Below, one piece after another: positions 1 through 8,812 of a stretch of DNA of 29,615 bases (position 1 is its first letter; every line of letters begins with the position of its first letter). The translations under genes and the position numbers were made by a program. Source of the DNA: CALKYB01 sp964510575. Its GTDB lineage: Bacteria; Bdellovibrionota_C; UBA2361; SZUA-149; CALKYB01. The stretch is from NCBI GenBank assembly GCA_964510575.1, contig CAZECN010000032.1:1-29615 (forward strand), in the 5' to 3' direction. The notes beneath the pieces are model-generated. The model ran no database searches, was not told where the DNA came from, and was given only the letters and a program-made list of their open reading frames with translations.

Positions 1-108
1 CTTTTTCTTAGCTGGCTTACGCTTAGCTGTCGTTTTTTTCTTAGTTGTCGTTTTTTTCTTAGCTGGCTTACGTTTAGTAGCCGTCTTCTTTCTCTTGGCA
101 GTTGCCAT
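1..108 (-). CDS. Lysine-rich histone H1-like protein (5' end only)
   Basis: The first 36 codons are visible and the gene runs off the left edge. The peptide begins MATAKRKKTATKRKPAKKK and is almost entirely Lys, Arg, Thr, Ala and Pro in short repeats (KRKPAKKK occurs twice), with no acidic or large hydrophobic residues. This composition is typical of bacterial histone H1-like/Hc-type DNA-binding tails, which bind and compact DNA or RNA through charge. The ATG is preceded by AGAGG about 8 nt upstream, which supports the start. A globular domain could follow outside the window, and such tails also occur on other nucleic-acid-binding proteins, so the exact family is uncertain. Confidence 0.7.
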   Translation of the reverse strand, partial: MATAKRKKTATKRKPAKKKTTTKKKTTAKRKPAKKK

Positions 109-653
109 AATGTTTTTCCTCTAGCTAGAATTAAGCAATCAACATCCCCATTCTACTACCACGTCCCAAAACTTCTTCGACGAGTCGGACTTTCAAAAAT
201 CTAAAAGTCCAGTTTACTGCAAACAGTTGATTGCATTGGTCACACCAAAAAAATCTTCTACCACCTCATCAACATGAACCCTATAATAAAACTATTGTTT
301 TAGTAAGAACAATATTTTTTTTATCTGGAACTATCTGAATTTGAAGATCGATCAGTTCAAACCTTTGGATGCGAAGTAAACAAATCCTATTCTAAAGTTG
401 TGTTTCCAGCTTTGCTTTTTCGAAAATCGCGCAAAAATTTTTGATTGGCGATGAAAATCTATCTTTAAACAAGTTAGCAGCGGAAATCTGGAGTAAAAGT
501 TTGTAGTCATTCAAACTACAACTAAGAGTTACAACAAATGCCTGAGAATCTCCCTAAATCTAGAAGATATTCAAGCACTTAAACATTGTATTCAATGAAG
601 TTTTTTTGGCGTTAAACTCTGAAGAACCATCAAGCAGTGACGCAATTTAGGTG
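109..653. other. Intergenic region between histone-like gene and ychF
   Basis: No intact gene is visible in these 545 bases. A 7-bp stem (GGACTTT 187-193 with AAAGTCC 204-210) lies in the upstream region of the histone-like gene. The right half, about 307-598, reads like decayed plus-strand coding sequence and is listed separately. A weak 5-bp stem (CATTG/CAATG near 584-596) is followed by a run of T on the plus strand. No convincing terminator for the ychF operon was seen. Confidence 0.4.
307..598 (+). pseudogene. Possible decayed gene, frameshifted, family unknown
   Basis: Three successive plus-strand reading frames each give protein-like peptides that fit end to end. They are EQYFFYLELSEFEDRSVQTF onwards to about 420, then KFLIGDENLSLNKLAAEIW, then KCLRISLNLEDIQALKHCIQ ending in TGA. 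The frame changes fall at a T-run near 415-422 and near the TTTGTAGTC at about 501-508. No start codon or ribosome site is seen and I do not recognise the family. It could be a relic of a gene inactivated by two small indels, or a chance run of open frames. The balanced amino-acid composition is the only evidence. Confidence 0.3.
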
Positions 654-1760
654 TTAAACGTTAAATCTGAAGTGAACAACGTCTCCATCGACAACTTCAT
701 AATCTTTTCCTTCAACTCTAAGGCAACCTGACTCTTTGGCACCCTGTTCTCCTTTTGAGTTGATATAATCATCGTACGAGATAACTTCTGCTCTTATAAA
801 ACCAGTTTCAAAATCAGTATGAATCTTACCCGCCGCCTGAGGGGCGAAACTTCCGTTTCGACAAGTCCAAGCATGGGCTTCTTTCGGCCCAACAGTGAAA
901 AAAGTTATTAAGTTCAACGTCTTATATCCACATCTAGATAGACGATCTAGGCCTGATTCAGTCAATCCAAGCTCTCCTAGGAACTCTCCACGCTCTTCAG
1001 TGGGCAGCTGTCGTATCTCTTCTTCAACCTTCCCAGAGATAACAACGAGGTCTAAACCTCTTTTAGAAGCGAGTTCCATTAATTCTTTCAATGAGCCCTC
1101 TGCTTTCCCTATTTCATTGCCTGAAATTGCTGCATGCTCCTCACTAACGTTAGCCACAAAGAACAGAGGTTTAGCTGTGATAAAACCTAAATCTCTAAAA
1201 TTTAGCTCCTCGTTATCGTGTAAAAGCAAAAGTTCGCCCTCAGAAAGAATCTGATGCGCTCTCTCAAGTCTTTCCTGAAGGGCAATCGACTCCTTATCAC
1301 CTCCTTTTGCTGTTTTTCGAACTCTCTCCAGCTGTTTTTCCACAGATCCGAGATCTGCAAGCATAAGTTCTGTCTCTATTACCTCTATATCTCGAACGGG
1401 GGATACTGAACCTTCAACATGAGTGACATTAGAATCATCAAAACACCTTACGACGTGAGCGATAGCCTCTACAGATCTGATATGCCCCAAGAACTGATTA
1501 CCAAGCCCCTCGCCTTTCGAAGCCCCTTCGACAAGCCCGGCGATATCAACAAACTCCATACTCGCAGGAATAATTTCCTTACTGGAGGCGATTGAGGCCA
1601 ACTGATCTAGTCGAGAATCGGGAACAGGAACTCGACCGACATTTGGTTCGATTGTGCAAAACGGATAGTTAGCAGCCTCAGCCGCCGCATCAGTTAATGC
1701 ATTAAAAATCGTAGACTTTCCTATATTGGGCAATCCAACTATTCCACACGTAAATCCCAC
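654..1760 (-). CDS. ychF: Redox/ribosome-associated ATPase YchF (OLA1 family)
   Basis: 368 residues, the usual YchF length. The P-loop is GLPNIGKST (residues 9-17), the switch region is FVDIAGLVEGASKGEG (about 70-85), and the G4 position reads NVSE rather than NKxD, the change that gives this TRAFAC-family protein ATP instead of GTP preference. A coiled-coil insert covers roughly 130-200 and a TGS-type domain covers about 283-366. The family hydrolyses ATP, binds ribosomes and modulates stress and translation responses. Translation starts with GTG one base after the stop of the upstream glycosyltransferase gene, with AGGAG about 10 nt upstream. It is therefore probably co-transcribed as the last gene of the polysaccharide operon. 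Confidence 0.95.
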   Translation of the reverse strand: MGFTCGIVGLPNIGKSTIFNALTDAAAEAANYPFCTIEPNVGRVPVPDSRLDQLASIASSKEIIPASMEFVDIAGLVEGASKGEGLGNQFLGHIRSVEAIAHVVRCFDDSNVTHVEGSVSPVRDIEVIETELMLADLGSVEKQLERVRKTAKGGDKESIALQERLERAHQILSEGELLLLHDNEELNFRDLGFITAKPLFFVANVSEEHAAISGNEIGKAEGSLKELMELASKRGLDLVVISGKVEEEIRQLPTEERGEFLGELGLTESGLDRLSRCGYKTLNLITFFTVGPKEAHAWTCRNGSFAPQAAGKIHTDFETGFIRAEVISYDDYINSKGEQGAKESGCLRVEGKDYEVVDGDVVHFRFNV

Positions 1761-1761
1761 T

Positions 1762-4062
1762 TTATCTTTGCTCCTCTAAAATTAGCCCGCCAGTTGACTC
1801 CTGACCCTGCTCCTGTTGCAGTTTAAGTATCTGCTCCTCTAATTGTTCCTTGAAATCCAATGAACTGTATTCAACTGAGCCTTCAGAATCCCCTTCCTTC
1901 ATTCCGTAAACCACTAGCTCAGCCACAGACCAGTCAAATACACTATGTTTTCCAAGTTGTCTTAATCTTAAGGCGCGAACTCTTTGAGGCCTAAAATAGA
2001 ACTGCCATAACCTGCGCCACTCTGAGAATACATCCATCCCCTTGCTGTCGAAGTTATTGCACCACTGGCCTTCCTCATCCATCAAGTCAATTGCTAGCCT
2101 TACGGGAAAATCGTGCGGCCAAAAGCCCATGTCTATATCCAATCCAGAAATATCAATTGGCTCTTCAAAATTAAGCACCACTTCCATCTCTGGCGCCTGA
2201 GAGGCCTTACTAGACCAACGGGTACCTGGGTCCCCATCCACAAGCTGACCAACGCCATCAGAATTAAACTCAGTGGAAAGGTAGGACTCGTCCAGTCCAA
2301 TGGGCTCACCTCTCCAACTTACCGGCACGATCCAGTCTAAAACTGTATAGCCCCCAACAAGATTTTCTCGAAAACTAAAACCTCGTGCGGAAAGCTCTCT
2401 TTTAACCGTATCAGCCTGGGTATTAACTAATAAATAAACATCCTCTTCGTATTCCCCTCGATCGGATTCATACTGGGGTATGCGAATTGGGCCTTCTCGG
2501 CTAAAACGACTGAACGTAACCGCCTCCTTTGTTTCAAATGCCATTCTATAGCCGATCCAATAATCTGTAATGACGTGTCCGTATCCTTGATTATCCAACC
2601 AGCTATATAGTTGACTATGATCCTTTTTCACCCTTTCGCCTTGATAAACGAAGGGCTCTCCAGGGGTAACTAGTCCAATCGACCAATCCTTAGAGGAAAT
2701 TTCGAAAAAATTAGAACTTAAATTGATAAAAAGAACACTAAAAGCAACCAAGCCTCCCAAGAAGTTACCAACGCCAGTTACAAAGCCACAGCATCCAACC
2801 CCAACAACCAGAAACAGAACTGAATAGACTGGTAGGAGATATCTAGGAGCTTGCGAGAGCCATCCGAAACTGCTCAGAGAAAAAATACAGACAGTACAAA
2901 TCAAAAAAACAAGAGGTAGGCTGAAAGGAGCTGGCTTCTCCTTATGCACTCGACTGCGATCTTGTCTCATCAAGTTCATTAACCAATAGACTAAATAAAG
3001 AGCTAGCGCCGCTCCGTAAACTACTAAGGCGAAAGTTGTTGCCCCAGGAAAGTTGTCTTCAACTGACCAAAAACGGCGCGATCCTAGCAAAATCGGCAAC
3101 GACTCTTCCCAGAAGCCTTGAAGCTGAGGGGTAAATACTTCTTGATTGAACCTTGAGAACGCATTCAAAAAGCTGGTTCCACCATTGGTCATCAAACTTT
3201 CTTTACTTCCACCGAACAAGGTTTGAAAGGAAGAAAACCGAGGTTGCTCAACTAAATTCGCATACCAGAAGGGATACCCTCCCAGCAGGAAAAAAAACAG
3301 GATGGTTGCTCCACCACCAAGAAGAGGCCAAATCCCCTCACGAATAAGCAAAAGCGCACCAAGCACCAAAGCAACAGCAGCCATGTAAAAGACTATTTGG
3401 TTATTCACCCACCAACCCAGTCCTAACACCAAACCAATCGCCGCCAACTTAAATGTCGAAGTACTTTTGATTGCCCAGGTAGTAAGTAGCAAAGAAATAC
3501 TGCCTATAATAAGGAGTTCAATGAATCCACCTCTAGCTTTTAGACTCCAGATCATTAGCGCTTGTGGCGGAACTGCCACCAATAAAGAACTTAGCCTAGC
3601 AGCTCTCTCACCACCGTATTGCTTGGTCAGAAAATAGGATACTACTATGAAAACCAAAGAGCAGAGGAAAGGTACTAGTTTCAAGCTGGCGTTAGACTCT
3701 CCAAACAAGGCAAAGGAAGCAGAAACAAGCAAAGCTTCGAGGCTGCCCAAATAATTCTGCCCATAATAAAAAACTGGAACTCCATCACCGTCTAATATAT
3801 GGCGAGCCATCAGACCCACAATGGCTTCATCCGACTCGATACCGAAATCAGTCTTAATTAGAAAAATAAGTCGAGGAATGGCGCCTAGTAGCACCATTGC
3901 AAGAATCCACTTGAACTGCCCCCAAGAACTTTTTCTTGAAGTGGTTGAACTATCGCTCGGTTGTTCGCTCACAATCTTCGAAGCTTTTCCAGGCATCAAT
4001 GGTGAGCTCTGCGGTTCTTCTCCACGAGAATTCTTGAGCTCTTTTTTTTGCTGCTGCACCAA
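1762..4062 (-). CDS. GT-C (GT39-like) membrane glycosyltransferase with C-terminal discoidin-like domain
   Basis: About 766 residues. After a polar N-terminus of ~48 residues comes a multi-spanning membrane region (roughly 50-430) with the GT-C signature: an acidic pair in the first periplasmic loop (ESDEAIVGLMARHIL, D78/E79). This is as in Dol-P-mannose/ArnT-like enzymes that use polyprenyl-linked sugars. Residues ~590-720 look like an F5/8-type C (discoidin, galactose-binding-like) module, with LVDGDPGTRWSS near its start and ending ELVVYG. This is followed by a Gln/Glu-rich tail. The start is uncertain: the TTG used here overlaps the upstream gene by 113 bases, and an ATG at 3996 or a GTG at 3972 would shorten the overlap. 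None has a strong ribosome site. Confidence 0.8.
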   Translation of the reverse strand: MVQQQKKELKNSRGEEPQSSPLMPGKASKIVSEQPSDSSTTSRKSSWGQFKWILAMVLLGAIPRLIFLIKTDFGIESDEAIVGLMARHILDGDGVPVFYYGQNYLGSLEALLVSASFALFGESNASLKLVPFLCSLVFIVVSYFLTKQYGGERAARLSSLLVAVPPQALMIWSLKARGGFIELLIIGSISLLLTTWAIKSTSTFKLAAIGLVLGLGWWVNNQIVFYMAAVALVLGALLLIREGIWPLLGGGATILFFFLLGGYPFWYANLVEQPRFSSFQTLFGGSKESLMTNGGTSFLNAFSRFNQEVFTPQLQGFWEESLPILLGSRRFWSVEDNFPGATTFALVVYGAALALYLVYWLMNLMRQDRSRVHKEKPAPFSLPLVFLICTVCIFSLSSFGWLSQAPRYLLPVYSVLFLVVGVGCCGFVTGVGNFLGGLVAFSVLFINLSSNFFEISSKDWSIGLVTPGEPFVYQGERVKKDHSQLYSWLDNQGYGHVITDYWIGYRMAFETKEAVTFSRFSREGPIRIPQYESDRGEYEEDVYLLVNTQADTVKRELSARGFSFRENLVGGYTVLDWIVPVSWRGEPIGLDESYLSTEFNSDGVGQLVDGDPGTRWSSKASQAPEMEVVLNFEEPIDISGLDIDMGFWPHDFPVRLAIDLMDEEGQWCNNFDSKGMDVFSEWRRLWQFYFRPQRVRALRLRQLGKHSVFDWSVAELVVYGMKEGDSEGSVEYSSLDFKEQLEEQILKLQQEQGQESTGGLILEEQR

Positions 4063-5149
4063 TTTCTTTCAAACTCCCCGGATCATCCATAAGCTGTTGA
4101 ATAATCCTATTCCAAGATTCAAGGTTATTATCAGGAAGGAGAATCATGCCATTCTCACCATCCTTTAAGCCATTGCTGAGCTCAGGCATCGAGGAATTAT
4201 CCCCAGCAATTACTGGCACACCTAGAGCCATTGCTTCAAGCACTGGTAATCCAAAACCCTCATAGAGGCTAGGAAAGAGAAATAAATCAGAGGCATTATA
4301 AAAATCAGGCAGTTCCTCGTCGGCAACAAAACCAGATTCAATGACTAACTCCTCTATACCTAACTCTCTTATTCGCTCTTTTAAAACCGGATATTGATCG
4401 TCTTTCTTGTGAGATCCACCCAGCAATAAGCATACCTTTGAAGCATTTTTACTACCAGACAAGCCCTGCAGCAAGTCGAGCAAAAACTTCACGTTCTTCC
4501 GGGGATCAATGCCCCCTAAATAGGAAAGAACGAAACTATCTTCCTTCAGACCGAGCCTTTTCCTCGCCTCAACGCGATCTAACTTACGATCATCAAATCC
4601 AAGCAAAAAGTCACTCACGGCTAAAGGCGTAACAATTATTTTCTCAGCTGGAACTTTTAGTATTTCAATCAGGTCTCGTTTTGTAGCTTCAGAAATTGCA
4701 ATTATCCCTTTCGCTGTTTTAACGGAAGTATTTTCCAACCATCTAGCAAATTTAAATCTAAAAGAACTTTTACCCTTAGAGTACAGCTCAGGAAACTTAA
4801 GAGGTATTAAATCTAGAACGGTAATCGTCTTACCCGGATAACCAAAGGCAGGGGCATCACAATGAGCAAAGTAATGAACAAAGTTATAGTCTCTGAAACT
4901 CAGGCTAGCTGGGATAAAAACTTGAGTTTCTAGGGTCACCTTACCCAAAGGCACTGAGTTCAATAGGGAGAGTGGTATCTTGTCAGAAACAAAATCAGCA
5001 CTTCCTAACTTTACCAACTCCAATTCCGCAGAATCAGATACTTTGTCCAGGGCTGAAACCAGTTCGGTGATATATCGACCAGTTCCACGGCCAAAGTGCG
5101 ACTTGAAACCCTTCTCGGTTCCTCGCATATCTAAGCCGATTGTGTTCAT
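3950..5149 (-). CDS. GT4-family glycosyltransferase
   Basis: 399 residues with a GT-B fold. The N-terminal half opens MNTIGLDMRGTEKG with a Gly-rich acceptor-side loop (GRGTGRYITEL). The C-terminal half starts near residue 210 with LSYLGGIDPRKNVKFLL and carries the E-x7-E motif in EGFGLPVLEAMALGVPV. This is the classic GT4 (RfaB/WbaZ-type) arrangement for retaining transfer of a nucleotide-sugar, here most likely to the O-antigen chain on the cytoplasmic side. The ATG overlaps the stop of the preceding glycosyltransferase by 4 bases (ATGA), indicating translational coupling inside the wzt-wzm operon. The sugar and linkage cannot be read from sequence. Confidence 0.92.
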   Translation of the reverse strand: MNTIGLDMRGTEKGFKSHFGRGTGRYITELVSALDKVSDSAELELVKLGSADFVSDKIPLSLLNSVPLGKVTLETQVFIPASLSFRDYNFVHYFAHCDAPAFGYPGKTITVLDLIPLKFPELYSKGKSSFRFKFARWLENTSVKTAKGIIAISEATKRDLIEILKVPAEKIIVTPLAVSDFLLGFDDRKLDRVEARKRLGLKEDSFVLSYLGGIDPRKNVKFLLDLLQGLSGSKNASKVCLLLGGSHKKDDQYPVLKERIRELGIEELVIESGFVADEELPDFYNASDLFLFPSLYEGFGLPVLEAMALGVPVIAGDNSSMPELSNGLKDGENGMILLPDNNLESWNRIIQQLMDDPGSLKEIGAAAKKRAQEFSWRRTAELTIDAWKSFEDCERTTER

Positions 5150-6264
5150 ACAACCGCTCGATTCCCTTGCACAGGCAGACTTCCTGAATAGCTTTCTATA
5201 ATAGAAAAAAGGGATTCTCGAAAATTATCTAGCGAAAACCTTTGTAACTGATCCAAACCAGACGAAATCAGCCTATCTCGCAAAGTGCTATCAAAGGACA
5301 AAGCAGCCAATAGTTCAGCGACTAATTCAGGAGCCTTTTCTTCGATCAGAAGTCCAGCAGGGCCTAAGGTTTCTCCAATTGCAGAGCTATTAAAAGCAAG
5401 AACTGGCAATTTAAAATACATTGCTTCAATTAAAGGCACACAGAAACCCTCATGCTCGCTCATACAAATATAAGCATCAGAGTTTTGGTAAAAAGCCTTT
5501 AACTCGCAATCACTTACCGAACCTACAAACTCAACCGCTCCTTTTAGATTAAACTCAGAGACCATTCGCCGAAGCTCAAGAGAGTAAAGCTCGCAATCAG
5601 AGTCGTTACCAACTATCCAAAGCCTGCTCTTATTAGAAACTTTGTGATGGTAGAAATAAAAAGTTTTAAGAATATCGTGAATACACTTATTTGGGGCTAT
5701 TCTTCCCACATGGAGAAAGTTTTTGCCTCCGTGACCTTTTAAAGCTGCCTTAATTCCAGAGTTGGCTTCGAGGCTCCACTTATTATCATCAAAAGGGATA
5801 GGTAGTTTCTTGGCTCCTGGCAAACCACGTCGCTGAAGATCTTCGCAGTTGTAGTCAGAAACCCCAATTAGACAATCAGCTGCAGCCCCAACACGAGGCA
5901 ACTCTTCAGCCCCATCGATCAAATCATCGTAAACTCGACGATTATAGCCCTCAAACCACTTGGGAGGAGTCAGATTATGATACATCAAATACTTGCTCCC
6001 CTCTCGGTAGTCTTCAAAGATTTTGTTTAGAGGAGAGCCTAGAGAATAGTGCAAAAGTAAATCACCTTTATCGCCACTATTAAACTTGTCAATTAACTGA
6101 CAATCATTCTCTAGCTTAGGGTGCACATGCAAACAGTATATGTCAGATTGCCAACCTTGCTCGCGCAGAAGGTTTTTTATGGTTATAGCCTCAGAGGATA
6201 TGGCATCCCCGTAACTAAGGGTATGAACAAGCTGATTAAAAATTTTTCTATTTTCAGCGACCAT
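5146..6264 (-). CDS. GT4-family glycosyltransferase (second)
   Basis: 372 residues. The N-terminal domain begins FNQLVHTLSYGDAISSEA, a pattern common in glycosyltransferases encoded with Wzm/Wzt exporters (loop near GDAIS contacting the acceptor). The donor domain starts at about 180 (FLHVGRIAPNKCIHDIL) and has the E-x7-E motif in SEHEGFCVPLIEAMYFKLPV. It probably adds one sugar of the exported polysaccharide. It begins 2 bases after the stop of wzm and overlaps the next glycosyltransferase by 4 bases. Its sequence is clearly different from its GT4 neighbour, so this is not a recent duplication. Confidence 0.92.
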   Translation of the reverse strand: MVAENRKIFNQLVHTLSYGDAISSEAITIKNLLREQGWQSDIYCLHVHPKLENDCQLIDKFNSGDKGDLLLHYSLGSPLNKIFEDYREGSKYLMYHNLTPPKWFEGYNRRVYDDLIDGAEELPRVGAAADCLIGVSDYNCEDLQRRGLPGAKKLPIPFDDNKWSLEANSGIKAALKGHGGKNFLHVGRIAPNKCIHDILKTFYFYHHKVSNKSRLWIVGNDSDCELYSLELRRMVSEFNLKGAVEFVGSVSDCELKAFYQNSDAYICMSEHEGFCVPLIEAMYFKLPVLAFNSSAIGETLGPAGLLIEEKAPELVAELLAALSFDSTLRDRLISSGLDQLQRFSLDNFRESLFSIIESYSGSLPVQGNRAVV

Positions 6265-6266
6265 CT

Positions 6267-7046
6267 CTACACCAGTTCAGCAAATCCCTCTCTGAAACGA
6301 TTAAAAACAAAGTTCCCAATTGCGAATGAGACAAGCGCGCATACTGCCGTGATTCCAAGCCCTAGCATGGAAGGTGCCTGACCCTCTAAAAACACCGAGT
6401 GATACATCAGTGTAAATAGAGCTACTGGATTAAAATAAATGGTAGGTTTGAATCCTTCAGGAATCGTCGCCACTGAATAAAGAATGGGACAAAGAAAAAA
6501 CCATAGGGTGAGAAAGTTATTCAATATATGCTGAATATCTCTGAAATGAACGTTCAAAGCAGAAAAAAGTAAAGAAAGCCCTGTTAGAAAAACTAACTGC
6601 ACTAGCACGATCAGAGGAAACCAAATCAGAGATATCTCCAAGCTAATACCAGAGAAGAGCATGAAAATAATCAAAACTGGAATTGCGAGCAGAAAATGAG
6701 CCAAATTGGTTAAGACAGATACGACAGGAAGTATATGAGGAGGAAAAAGTGACTTAGTGATTAAACTACCTCCTCCACTAATAGAGGAAACCGCATCCAT
6801 TAACCCCCCAGAGAACCAAAGCCAGGGAAGGAGCCCCGTAAATAGAAAAACGGAATAGTTCTCGATACTGTCGAACCGAATATAATATACAAAAACTAGA
6901 GAATAGACAGCGAGTAGACAAAGCGGGTTCAGAAAGGACCAAATAAAACCTAGAAAAGATCCTCGATACCTAGCCCTTAAATGCCTTCCTACCAAAGCTT
7001 GTATCAGACTACGAAACTTCCACATTTCTTTTAGATTTCTAAGCAC
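6267..7046 (-). CDS. wzm: Polysaccharide ABC exporter permease (Wzm-type)
   Basis: 259 residues of ABC-2 type permease with about six membrane segments. It begins with the typical amphipathic entry LVGRHLRARYRGSFLGFIWS, and the next stretch NPLCLLAVYSLVFVYYI is the first membrane helix. The late segment has FLCPILYSVATIPEGFKP, the conserved periplasmic hinge of this family. It should dimerise and export an undecaprenyl-linked glycan with the ATPase encoded just upstream. The GTG start shares one base with the wzt stop (TAGTG), and GGAGG lies ~11 nt before it. Confidence 0.93.
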   Translation of the reverse strand: MLRNLKEMWKFRSLIQALVGRHLRARYRGSFLGFIWSFLNPLCLLAVYSLVFVYYIRFDSIENYSVFLFTGLLPWLWFSGGLMDAVSSISGGGSLITKSLFPPHILPVVSVLTNLAHFLLAIPVLIIFMLFSGISLEISLIWFPLIVLVQLVFLTGLSLLFSALNVHFRDIQHILNNFLTLWFFLCPILYSVATIPEGFKPTIYFNPVALFTLMYHSVFLEGQAPSMLGLGITAVCALVSFAIGNFVFNRFREGFAELV

Positions 7047-8491
7047 TAGCTAACACCTCCAGCACTTTTCAATGAATCTTGCTCGGTCTGATAACTAACT
7101 TCGACATCCCAGGATCTAGCCGGGCTCAAGAATCCGTGCAGCTTTTCCCCACCGGAAACCGAGAACTTATGCAACAAGTGATGATAGTCAAATGGTAAAC
7201 CGTCCCTGGCATGAGCAGCTATATCTAAAAAATACTCGCCACCAGTCAGGCCGACTCTTTCTAACTTATATCTAAGAACACCTTCTGCCGGAAAAGGACC
7301 GTCCTCAGCTACAACTGGAATCTTTAAATCTTCTATATCAGTGTTAGTTCCATGAACCACTGTTCCATCTGGCTTAAGAAGACCTACTCCAATTACTAAA
7401 CTATCAATTGCTGAATTTATCCGATAACTGATTTCAACTGTCAGCTCCTGGCTATCTTTCAAAACCCATGTTGAAGACCCAGCCTCTCCTTTCAGAACGA
7501 CATCCGTTACCTCGACGGCTTTGTTACCCCAACGCCCGGGCCCATCAGTTGGCTGAAGACTTTCATCTTCTCCCACAGATACGACTTCTCCCTCTTGATC
7601 ACCAAGAGAGTTAGAATCATTCTCCTTCTTTAGTCGCTCCTGATGCTGTTCGTCTAAGGTCATTAAGTAACTATCAATTACTCTGCGCGGAGCACCTTCA
7701 CTCTGAACCTTTCCTGAATACAACCAAACCGCCCTGTCACACCATCTTTCAACGGAGTCTAGGTCGTGGGTAACCAATAACATGGTCGTACCTTTTCGTT
7801 TTAAATCCCCAATTGTGCTCTGACAACGCTTAGTGAAAGCAGCATCACCAACTGCCAAAACTTCATCCACTAACAAAACATCGGGGTCGGTATGCACAGC
7901 AAGGCTAAAGCCCAGCCTCATATACATACCTGATGAGTAGGTTCTAACAGGATCATCAATGAAATCTTTTAGCTCGGCATAGTCGATAATTTCTGGAATA
8001 CGCTCTTCTATTTCTTTTCGAGACAAACCATACATGATACCGCCAAGAACTAGGTTCTCTCTTCCGCTAAAGTCAGGATGAAAACCTGCTCCAAGTTCGA
8101 TCAGAGCTGAAACTCTTCCATTAACCTCAACAAGGCCTGAGTCCGGCTGATAGATACCTGCAATCAGCTTTAGTATTGTGGACTTTCCTGAACCATTCCT
8201 GCCAATAACTCCAACCGATTCCCCTCGCTCAACATTCAAATTGACTTCATCTAGGGCAACTAGGGTGTTTTCTATAGACGATGACTTTCTAAGCAAAGAA
8301 TTAATCAAACTAGACTTAATAGTAGAGTAACCCTTACTAGCCTGGGTCGTCCTTTTAAATGACTTGCTAACATCAGTGAGCCTTATGCTACTCGCAGCAC
8401 TTTTTTGCTTAGACTCAGATGATTTTTCAAAAATACTGTTCACAAACTCAAAAGTCGCCTTGTGACAAAATAAATAATCGGAAGAGAACAC
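7046..8491 (-). CDS. wzt: Polysaccharide ABC exporter ATPase with C-terminal Wzt glycan-binding domain
   Basis: 481 residues. The nucleotide-binding domain shows Walker A GRNGSGKST (97-105), signature YSSGMYMRLGF (185-195), Walker B VLLVDE (205-210) and H-loop His242. After a charged linker (~280-320), residues ~335-470 form a beta-rich domain like the Wzt C-terminal module, which reads the chain's non-reducing end cap before export in carrier-specific systems. Its presence suggests the glycan is terminated or modified before export. The core begins only at about residue 35 (SIRLTDVSKSF), so the GTG start used here may be too far upstream. A GTG at codon 17 is an alternative. This is the first gene of a six-gene minus-strand operon ending with ychF. 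Confidence 0.93.
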   Translation of the reverse strand: MFSSDYLFCHKATFEFVNSIFEKSSESKQKSAASSIRLTDVSKSFKRTTQASKGYSTIKSSLINSLLRKSSSIENTLVALDEVNLNVERGESVGVIGRNGSGKSTILKLIAGIYQPDSGLVEVNGRVSALIELGAGFHPDFSGRENLVLGGIMYGLSRKEIEERIPEIIDYAELKDFIDDPVRTYSSGMYMRLGFSLAVHTDPDVLLVDEVLAVGDAAFTKRCQSTIGDLKRKGTTMLLVTHDLDSVERWCDRAVWLYSGKVQSEGAPRRVIDSYLMTLDEQHQERLKKENDSNSLGDQEGEVVSVGEDESLQPTDGPGRWGNKAVEVTDVVLKGEAGSSTWVLKDSQELTVEISYRINSAIDSLVIGVGLLKPDGTVVHGTNTDIEDLKIPVVAEDGPFPAEGVLRYKLERVGLTGGEYFLDIAAHARDGLPFDYHHLLHKFSVSGGEKLHGFLSPARSWDVEVSYQTEQDSLKSAGGVS

Positions 8492-8812
8492 CCGTAGACC
8501 ACTACTCGATGCACCGGCCTACACACTCTCCAACTAGGCAAAAATCAGACGAGTAGAATAGTATGAATTTCATACACTCAGCAAACCTCGAAGGCTCTCA
8601 GGCAGTCCATTCTCAACTCTCCAGAAGTCCAAGTTTCTACCTTCAGGAGAGCAAATAGGCCAGCATTTCAGCCCTAAAATTGGAGGAAATTGCAAAATTA
8701 CTAGCGAATTAACAACTATCCCTCGAGTTTTTCCACAGCTATTCGCTGTTTGTAGTTGAACTCGGCCTCTAAGATTATCTACAATCCCTGCCAACTCTTA
8801 ATTTAGCTGTCT
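8492..8812. other. Divergent intergenic region between wzt and the uracil-DNA glycosylase gene
   Basis: These 321 bases hold no gene I can support. A 74-codon minus-strand open frame (8570-8794) starts with TTG, lacks a ribosome site and has an unconvincing composition. The clearest element is the 15-bp palindrome at 8561-8575, listed separately. The region should contain the promoter of the wzt operon and that of the glycosylase gene. I see no standard -35/-10 pair. Confidence 0.4.
8561..8575. promoter_or_regulatory. Perfect 15-bp palindrome upstream of wzt (possible operator)
   Basis: GTATGAA-T-TTCATAC is a perfect 7+1+7 inverted repeat about 70 bases ahead of the wzt start. Position and symmetry fit a dimeric repressor or activator site for the polysaccharide operon. 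The binding protein is unknown, and in AT-rich DNA a chance palindrome cannot be excluded. Confidence 0.35.

Noticed and set aside
895..1254. 119-codon open frame opposite ychF
   Set aside because: Shadow of the highly conserved ychF frame; no ribosome site, Ser-rich antisense composition.
8570..8794. 74-codon minus-strand open frame before wzt
   Set aside because: TTG start without ribosome site, composition unlike the real genes, and it covers the region where two divergent promoters must lie.
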